Source: Gnetum montanum
Lineage: Eukaryota; Streptophyta; Gnetopsida; Gnetales; Gnetaceae
DNA length: 64,000 bases
Direction: 5' to 3'
Assembly: GCA_015680685.1 (NCBI GenBank)
Contig: MNCI01006881.1
Location: 60,080 to 124,079 of the forward strand
Positions 57,887 to 64,000 of this stretch are shown here, piece after piece. Positions within the stretch are counted from its first letter, which is position 1; each line of letters begins with the position of its first letter. Below the pieces are notes generated by a model, which worked only from the letters and a program-made list of their open reading frames with translations, made no database searches and was not told the origin of the DNA. Made by a program: the position numbers and the translations under genes.

Positions 57887-59812
57887 TCATGTACGGTTCG
57901 TTGTTGGGTTCTGCGATGATGATTCCAGTGCAATTGTGGGAGTAGGTTTATTATAGTTAGAAGGGGTTGCTGGTGGTTTTTTTTGTTGTTGCATTCCCGC
58001 TATTGCCACTATAGTTGCCTTAGCCTTCTCTTTATCTTTTTTAGTGTGTTGATTTTTAAAGGCTAGGTATGCAGGGTCGTGGCTGTTTTGGGCCGCCTCT
58101 TCTATATTTTTGATTTGCAAAAAAGCTTGGTTAAGGTTACGCATGTTAAGGTAGTATAGATTGGATTTAAAGAAATTGTTAACGGCCCCTTTCAAAATTG
58201 TGAGCAGGTATGTTTAGGAGATTGGCTCGTGTAGCTCGTTGAGCGTAGCACTCCACCTCTGAATGAATTTCTGTATAGGTTCAAGCGGTGCTTGTTTAAC
58301 CTATATGAGGCTGTCCAGTGTCACCTCAGGTTTCAAGTTATACTTGAATCAAGTCACGAACTGGTGTAGCAACTCTTCCAAGGAGAATATAAAGTTCCTT
58401 GGTAAGGCCCGGTACCAATCGAGTGCTCTCCCGGCAAGGGACATAGGGAATACTCGCAAGATGGCATGGGGCCATTCCTGTAGTAACGCACATTCTAACC
58501 TAAACGTTATGAGATATGCATTGTGGTCCATCTCCCTATTATATTTAGTTAGTGTTGGTAATGAAATGCCCTTGGGCAAGGTTAGAGGCGGAACGGAAGG
58601 ACTGATGGGGTCATCGTGGTAGAAGTCCACTACCTTCAGCTCTCCGTCAGCAGCTGTTTTGAGGCGCTTTACCTTGTCAGTTAATTCTTGCATCAGTTTT
58701 TTGGCATCTGCCCAGTCTTGGGCACTCGGTGACATGGCAGCCTAAGGTTGTGGTATATTATATAGGTTAGACTATTGCAAGGTTGGATGAAAGGCTGAAA
58801 GCTACGCAGCCGGCGGTTATGCTTGTGGGATATTTATAGTGGGTGGCACTAAGGATGGCACGTTATAGAGGAAAGACTATTGTTGCTGTGGTTGGGGTTA
58901 TACCTTGGGAATGCTAGCTGGTGGAGTCGTATGGGGTGGTACGTGGTGGTGAGAGGGTTGGTGTGATGGTACACCCATCGCTAGCCATTGCCCAACCACG
59001 TTGTTGGAAGGGACTCCCTGTTGGGTTACGGCGGTCGAGGGGGCTACGTGCGTTTGAATGTGCGGGATGTAGTGAGCAGATGTGGATGTTGGTATCACGT
59101 GTGGCATCCCTATCACTCGAGGTGGGAATGTCACTCCCACGCTGTCGTGAGGGGGTGGTGCTTGTGAGGACGAGCCTGTAGCTGGAGCGGGGATAATTGG
59201 GAGAGGGAGTGTGTTGAATTGCGAGTCATTCAGGGGAGGAATATGCACTAGTGCGAATGTTTCTGGTGGCGGTGCTTGGGCCTGGGTGAACCTAAGGTGT
59301 TGGAGGGGTATGATCTCTCCTGCACCTGGATGAAACATGGGATTGATGTGGTTTTGCGGGCTAAGGGTATGATAGGATTCCTCGTGTTCTGATTGGGCTG
59401 TGAACTTGTCCTCTTCTTCTGGTTGGGGATCTACTGCAGGTAGATCTAACAACTGGCTCCTTTGCAGGAGGAGTTGTGTGACGAGCTTTGAGTACTATTT
59501 TGGAACAGGGATTACGTTGTATGGAGTTGGGATGAACTCGCGTCCCCCCTTGTAGAAGAGTTCTAACTGCCTCTTTACTTCCATTTCAGCTCGATCTACA
59601 GCCAGGCCGACTTGTATCTTAATACATATGAAGTTGTACTGGTCCTGGGTTATAATGTTGGAGGCTGGGTCTCTTCTTTCCAACCTTAACAACTGGTGGG
59701 GCCCCGCTGTGGGTTGTACTCCCGGGTGTTACGCGACGGGCTGTTGGACAGCTGTGGTGTCTAGGATGTTAGTTACTTGAGTGGTGGTAGCGGTGGTGTT
59801 TATGGGATTCAT
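57887..59812 (-). pseudogene. gag: gag of the RT-less minus-strand element
   Basis: ATG at 59812 starts MNPIN, as MNPYQ does at 11061. A TAA follows after about 20 codons. The main frame resumes at 59692 with YNFICIKIQVGLAVDRAE, then a Pro-rich spacer (59450-58900), then VVDFYHDDPISPSVPPLTLP (about 58600), LITFRLECALLQEWPHAILR, DWYRALPRNF, and finally LNQAFLQIKNIEEAAQNS. This is the cleanest gag in the window, with long open segments and only a few breaks. It ends near 57887 just before the deletion junction to integrase. No CCHC knuckle is visible. Confidence 0.8.
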
Positions 59813-59839
59813 GATGACCTATTGGGGGTATGACATGGG

Positions 59840-60190
59840 GTAGAGGAGCAAAATTAGTGTGCTTAGTACAGCGTAAACTAGGTGGCAAGGTGCAACGTAT
59901 ACACTTTAATGTTCAGCGTATAACGTTAGCATAGACAACGTATACAACGTAAGGAGTGTAGCGTATACACTGGATAGCGTATACAGCGTCAGGATGCAGC
60001 ATAAAATAGGATTGTAGCGTACAGACTGCAGCACAAACTAGAAAGCGGCGTAGAAAAAGTCCATAGTGTAAGTAGAGCACCGTATACGCTGAGGAGCGTA
60101 TACAGTGTCAATGTGTAGCGTACAGAGTGATGTAAATGAACTAGTTTGCAGCGTAAAGAGAATAGCGTGAATAGAATCGCAGAGTATGCA
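59840..60190 (-). repeat. gag leader with GCGTATACGC-type words
   Basis: Repeated agcgtatacgct, agcgtaaa and gcgtatacag words lie between gag's ATG and the LTR G end block. It is the same vocabulary as in U3 of LTR A and in the promoter region at 24.4-24.8 kb, although this element belongs to another LTR family. Confidence 0.65.
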
Positions 60191-61980
60191 GCGTAAAGAA
60201 AACTGTTGGCGACCGTTTGGGACGCCACCGCCAACGAGTGTCCTCGAACAGGATTTAGGTGCCTGTTGGTCTCTGGCAACACCAAGGCCCAGATACCTCC
60301 AAATAACTCAGTAGTTAATGTGAGTATGTGCGTGTGCTGTTGCGGCGTGCGGTTGTGTGCAATGTAACGATTGTGTGTGTGTGAAATAAAAATGACTTAC
60401 TTTAAGAGATTCAACCAACTTTATCAAGTACTGTGAGTTGTTGAAAGTTTCCTATTTTGTTCAAACTACCTAGTCTACACGGTCCTTATAATACCTGCTT
60501 GTAACAAGTAAAATTTTGCAAAAACATTTGAGCACAACTCCGCAAATCTACTCCTAATTTTCCCCAGAGAAAGAGATAGTTCCACAAGAAAACTAGAAAT
60601 AGAGCAAGATTCAATGGAAATAGACAGAAAAGAAAAGAAAGCAGATTTGTGTGGACCTCAAATATTTAAACAAGGTAAAATGACACGAGTAAACACTTCG
60701 CAATAAAGCTATTCCAAATTCAATATCTACGAATTGTTCAAACTTCCAAGGCTCAACCAAGCAATATCTTCAAGACAATCCTACTGTGCTACCAAAAATC
60801 GCTGCGTAAACTACCACGTACGAGACTCCACTTTGACTAGACAATAGATGCCAACGATTGCATTCAAACAGAACCTTTAAAAGACTTGACAATTTCTGAT
60901 TGAAATAACACGGAAAATCACTTTAAAGATAAAGAAGCTATTCTGGTCCCATCAAAATACCAAAGATTTTCTGAACCCTCTTGACTACTAAATTGTTCCA
61001 CGGCGTGACTACAAACAGAGGCTCTCTTTCAACAACCCAATAGCAGTTCCCAAACGTTGCACAATAACGAAATTTACTACTAAAATGCTCTTAAGGCTTT
61101 CATTCACTAGCGCTTCTATGGCAAAATTTTAATAGAAATTTCTATCGGGCAACAAGAACAATAAGAGCAATCTAAAAATCCCAAAATTACTTGCCAAGGA
61201 TGATACTATCTAAACCACTAGCTAAGCAATTTAAACAAAACAAAAAATGAAATGCATAACTCACAGGACCATAACAAAGAGGCTGAAATCTTTATTCTAG
61301 CAAGCCATCTTGCAAACAATCTTCTTTACAAATCTTCCAAGTGTGATGATGATGCTCCTTGATGATTTCCTCCCCTTGACCCCTGAAGCCTTTTTATAGG
61401 GCTCAACCGTGGTTAGGTAAGTTACAAAATATCTTGGGTGGTTTTAACCACCATCGAGACAAAAAAGCTACAATGGACAAGTGTCCTATTCAATTGCCAA
61501 GTGTCTTCACTCAGTCGCCAAGTGTCTTCATTTGGTTGCCAAGTGTCTTCATGCAGTCGCCAAGTGTCTTCATTTAGTTGCCAAGTGGTCACCATGGAGA
61601 GAAACAAGTTGCAGTTGACACGTGTCCCATGCAGTTGACAAGTGGCCTTTTTAATTGACAAGTGGCCCATTTTGGAGAAAAAGAGGTTGTAGTTGACAAG
61701 TGTCTTTTGTGGTTACAAACATCATGGATTAAGGCTAGGAAGTTACAACTTCCACATAAAGTTACAATTATATAAATAAAAGTTATAGTTGGAAATGTCC
61801 ATAAATCCTTCTCCTTTTTCTTAAATCATTATATATATGTATTTGAAAAATTAATCTCCTTTTTTCATCAAACCAAAATTGTACTTGTTTGCTTTAGTTG
61901 TGATTGGCTGCCTTCCTCCCACTATCCACTTGCCAGGCCTCAATTAACTTTGATTGATGTGAAATTTGCAGCGATGGACA
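60191..61980 (-). mobile_element. Minus-strand 5' LTR of a second family (G), right end uncertain
   Basis: 60190-60460 matches 18154-18400. Minus strand: TATA box CCCTATAAAAAGG (TATAAAAA 61391-61398), then about 1.1 kb of R-U5, then gag leader and gag. U3 (61400-61800) holds a short array. I see no terminal TG...CA pair that fixes the right border; the change to GC-rich DNA at about 61970 is the outer limit. It lacks the TGAAACACC start of the other LTRs. Confidence 0.55.
61490..61690 (-). repeat. 22-bp array (gccaagtgtcttcattcagtt)
   Basis: About nine units of roughly 22 bp, (a/g)(t/c)tgccaagtgtcttcattt or gttgacaagtggcc. It lies in U3 of LTR G and contains one CACGTG G-box (near 61620). 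Confidence 0.8.
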
Positions 61981-61999
61981 GCAACAAAGCCAGAGGATA

Positions 62000-62715
62000 C
62001 AATGTGTGTTGCCGATGATCTGCTGAACTTCTCTCGACTACACTATTCTCTACATTTTTTTGTCCGTTTTTGCTGCGTCCTGTGTCTTGTGACTCTCCTC
62101 AAGTCGCCCGCAGCAACCCTCAGCCAGATCCGCGCACCCCGAGGCCAGATCTGGACGTGGCTGAGGCCCTGGCCGCACGCATGACAGAGGCCTCTCCCTG
62201 TCTTCTTCTGCAGCCACTGTTGTGCCTGCTGCTCTCCACCAACGCGCAGACGCGGACGTAGTCGTAATGCATTGGAATCGGGAAAGACAAGGTCACGGTT
62301 TTTACCACTTCTGCAGGGTTTAGGGTTTGTAGACGTCGCTGATGCTTCTGATATTTTGCTGCGATCGGCCGCTGCTCTTCTTTCCACACGCTGTGCATCT
62401 TTTCGTGGTCGTTGCTCTGCTGGAAATTTGGATTCAGACTCGAAACCCTGCAAACCCTTGCTGCAGAAACCTGCGAGAAACCCTTTCATTTTCGTGAACA
62501 CTGCGGCCGCGCATTTCTATTAACGTACATCCACAACGCCATGACGATGCCACCACCATCCTACTGCTGCTGATCTTGTGCGCATGCAGTCCTCCTTTTT
62601 GTGGCCGCCGCTGCTCCGTCGTCCTCTCTGCCGGTGCCCATCGTATTATATTTATTATTTTTTTTGTTTTTGGGGCCACCGCGTTGGCCTTGAACTTTGT
62701 CCGCGCCCACTACTA
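62000..62715. other. GC-rich block of unknown origin, with telo-box-like word
   Basis: This block is clearly richer in G+C and CpG than the rest. It contains GCAGGGTTTAGGGTTTG (62314-62330; minus strand AAACCCTAAACCCT), a word frequent in plant 5' UTRs and promoters. Several overlapping frames are open on both strands, as expected in GC-rich DNA. None resembles a known protein. Confidence 0.4.
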
Positions 62716-62725
62716 GCTAAGCTCC

Positions 62726-63580
62726 TCAATGGCCTGTCTCAACTGCTCTACCTTTGAATTCGTCATAATCTTGTGCAAGTAGGAAGAATAGATCGTCATT
62801 AGTTACATCTGAATACGGACAACCAGGAGCACTAAAATTTCTAACAAAGAGACCAATTGCCACTGGTATGAACATTGGATTTTTGACAAGTTGGCCAGGC
62901 GTAGGAGGAATTTCCTGCCTGAACCTGAGAGTAAATTTTTTTGCTTCTGCGTCGTAATCTGATTTTACTTGCAGAACAGGGTTCCAACCTGTGAATACCA
63001 TAACAAGAAATTTGAAAAATTGTGTTTATTTGCATCTCTCATTGCAGCAAAAAGTCTTCACATGTGACTGCTTGCCCATCATGTCTTTGGAAGTAGAGAT
63101 CCATCAGCGTAATTACTATCAGTTGCTGTCTCTGGGGATGCTAAGACAAGTTTTGAATTGAATATATTAAGGCTTTTGTTTTCCATTGCACCCATGTTAA
63201 AATCAGGTATAACAACTATATTAAATAGATCAAGATCATATTCCAAACCAAACACATCCTCATCCCATTTCATTGCTTCTTTAAGGGAATACATAGCATA
63301 AGCAATCTTTGAAAAGTCCTCTGCAGGAGTCCAAATGCGGAGGTTAACAGTGCGTCCCGATTTTGTTACAAAAGTGTCATCCCTGCTAACTAACCGGCCT
63401 GCAACCAAAGAAAAAAGATAGAAAGGCTTCTTAAAAGGATCCTCCCATACTGCATAGTGCCTGCCACCCTCTAAGTCTCCATGTTCCTTCAAATTACCAT
63501 TCGACAAGAGAACTGGATACAATGCCTTATCAGCCTCAATCCAAATTGTATATTTGGCCATTATATCTAGATGGTCCAAT
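62726..63580 (-). pseudogene. M1 aminopeptidase pseudogene lacking the zinc-binding exons
   Basis: Minus strand from about 63570: [79 protein letters not shown] and [25 protein letters not shown] is the M1 exopeptidase motif; the long match resembles plant PepN/puromycin-sensitive-type aminopeptidases, which trim N-terminal residues using Zn. After DSNYA the sequence jumps to [17 protein letters not shown], which in the family comes well after the HEXXH(18)E zinc site, so that site is missing. A one-base deletion in a T run (near 63050) and another (near 62975) shift the frame. The next block has FRQEIPPTPGQ and ends at 62726. An intron-like sequence remains upstream of 63580, so it is not fully processed. 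Confidence 0.85.
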
Positions 63581-63599
63581 GCCCTGCCTGGGTTTTCAT

Positions 63600-64000
63600 T
63601 GTTGTTTGGACAACACAATAATGTTTCCATAAATGAGGTTGATGCCGTTGATGACATTTGATAACAGGAACAGGTCAAACATATCAACCTTCACATAACC
63701 AAGGCTGAATGAATCTTGTATGAACTTAAAGGAGAAAATCTTCATGGTCCGATTCCAACAAGGAATGAAATCCCATGGAATGGTAAGATTTTTGCATATG
63801 GGCCACATGGTCCTTGGAAGGAGGCTCTGCAACTTTTGTGTATTCGTTGGTTCAAGGATGCAAGAACAAGGCCTCTAAGATTTTGGGATATTCAACCATG
63901 CCTTTGTTTATGCGAACCAATTAGCCAAAAGCTTGTCTTAATCAACATGGTAGACTTCAAGGTGAAGAAACAGAATCTCAAAAATCTCTTTTAAATTTTT
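63600..64000. other. Intronic sequence of the pseudogene, then a short PPR-like frame
   Basis: 63580-63700 looks like intron of the aminopeptidase pseudogene. From 63716 to 63994 a plus-strand frame includes IPWNGKIFAYGPHGPWKEAL, reminiscent of a pentatricopeptide unit (W..mI..Yg.hG..keAL.lF). The rest does not follow the repeat. The fragment runs to the window edge, so it cannot be judged. Confidence 0.25.

Noticed and set aside
62043-62501. 152-codon minus-strand frame
   Set aside because: GC-rich DNA with open frames on both strands; Arg/Gln-rich with no family resemblance or start context.
1-64000. tRNA or rRNA genes, organellar insertions
   Set aside because: I scanned for tRNA T-arm words (GGTTCGANTCC) and conserved rRNA blocks and saw none I could support; the TTCGAGGAC near 18360 and 60250 lacks a cloverleaf context.

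Overview
The window is plant nuclear DNA built almost entirely from nested, decayed LTR retrotransposons. Nothing bacterial or viral-particle-like is present. All recognisable pol pieces are Ty3/gypsy, with order RT, RNase H, a second (archaeal-type) RNase H, integrase. An RT phrase of the type GHALLSFMDGFSGYNQI and the extra RNase H point to the Tat/Ogre branch of non-chromoviral gypsy elements. The only piece that looks like former host coding sequence is a broken M1 aminopeptidase at the right end. Repeat density, many long U3 arrays and heavy C-to-T decay suggest a seed plant with a large genome; a gymnosperm is plausible, but the sequence does not prove it.

Layout. 0-3.4 kb: 3' end of a (+) element (integrase tail, 37-bp array, 3' UTR, polypurine tract, 3' LTR). 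3.4-5.6 kb: leader, primer-binding site and 5' LTR of a (-) element inserted in a (-) accessory ORF (5.6-8.3 kb). 8.7-14.2 kb: 5' LTR, primer-binding site, gag and part of the protease of a (+) element, cut at a (-) 3' LTR (14.2-15.5 kb). 15.5-17.2 kb: unresolved, ending in a TATA-bearing sequence before a 908-bp run of N. 18.2-23.3 kb: LTR/leader fragment, then a (-) pol. 23.3-28.5 kb: promoter-like region and a (+) intron-containing accessory ORF. 29-31.9 kb: (-) post-protease linker, then a (+) 3' UTR and LTR. 33.3-36 kb: (+) pol 1. 36.4-41.9 kb: (-) accessory ORF interrupted by a solo LTR. 43.9-47.3 kb: (+) pol 2. 49.2-51.1 kb: (+) LTR. 51.1-54.2 kb: (+) gag pieces split by a (-) LTR. 54.2-59.8 kb: (-) element with 3' LTR, integrase and gag but no RT. 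60.2-62 kb: a different (-) LTR. 62-64 kb: GC-richer DNA, aminopeptidase pseudogene and a short fragment.

The most unusual content is a repeated module. An accessory ORF of about 3.5-4 kb runs antisense to pol and occurs three times (5.6-8.3 kb -, 24.9-28.4 kb +, 36.4-41.9 kb -). The copies share exon-intron boundaries, a C-terminal coiled-coil and an N-terminal segment resembling NIF/FCP1-like HAD phosphatases whose catalytic aspartates are replaced. A TATA-bearing region directed at this ORF lies just upstream of all three RT starts, so pol and the accessory ORF diverge from a shared region. Two other family-wide structures stand out: a hairpin spanning the polypurine tract and first bases of the 3' LTR, and a TTAAACTAGC-type module that recurs after integrase in all elements.

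Almost every retroelement reading frame carries stops and frameshifts, so the entries are mostly pseudogenes. LTR ends were placed from shared termini (TGAAACACCAC... to ...ACA/ATA), polypurine tracts and primer-binding sites; other boundaries are approximate.
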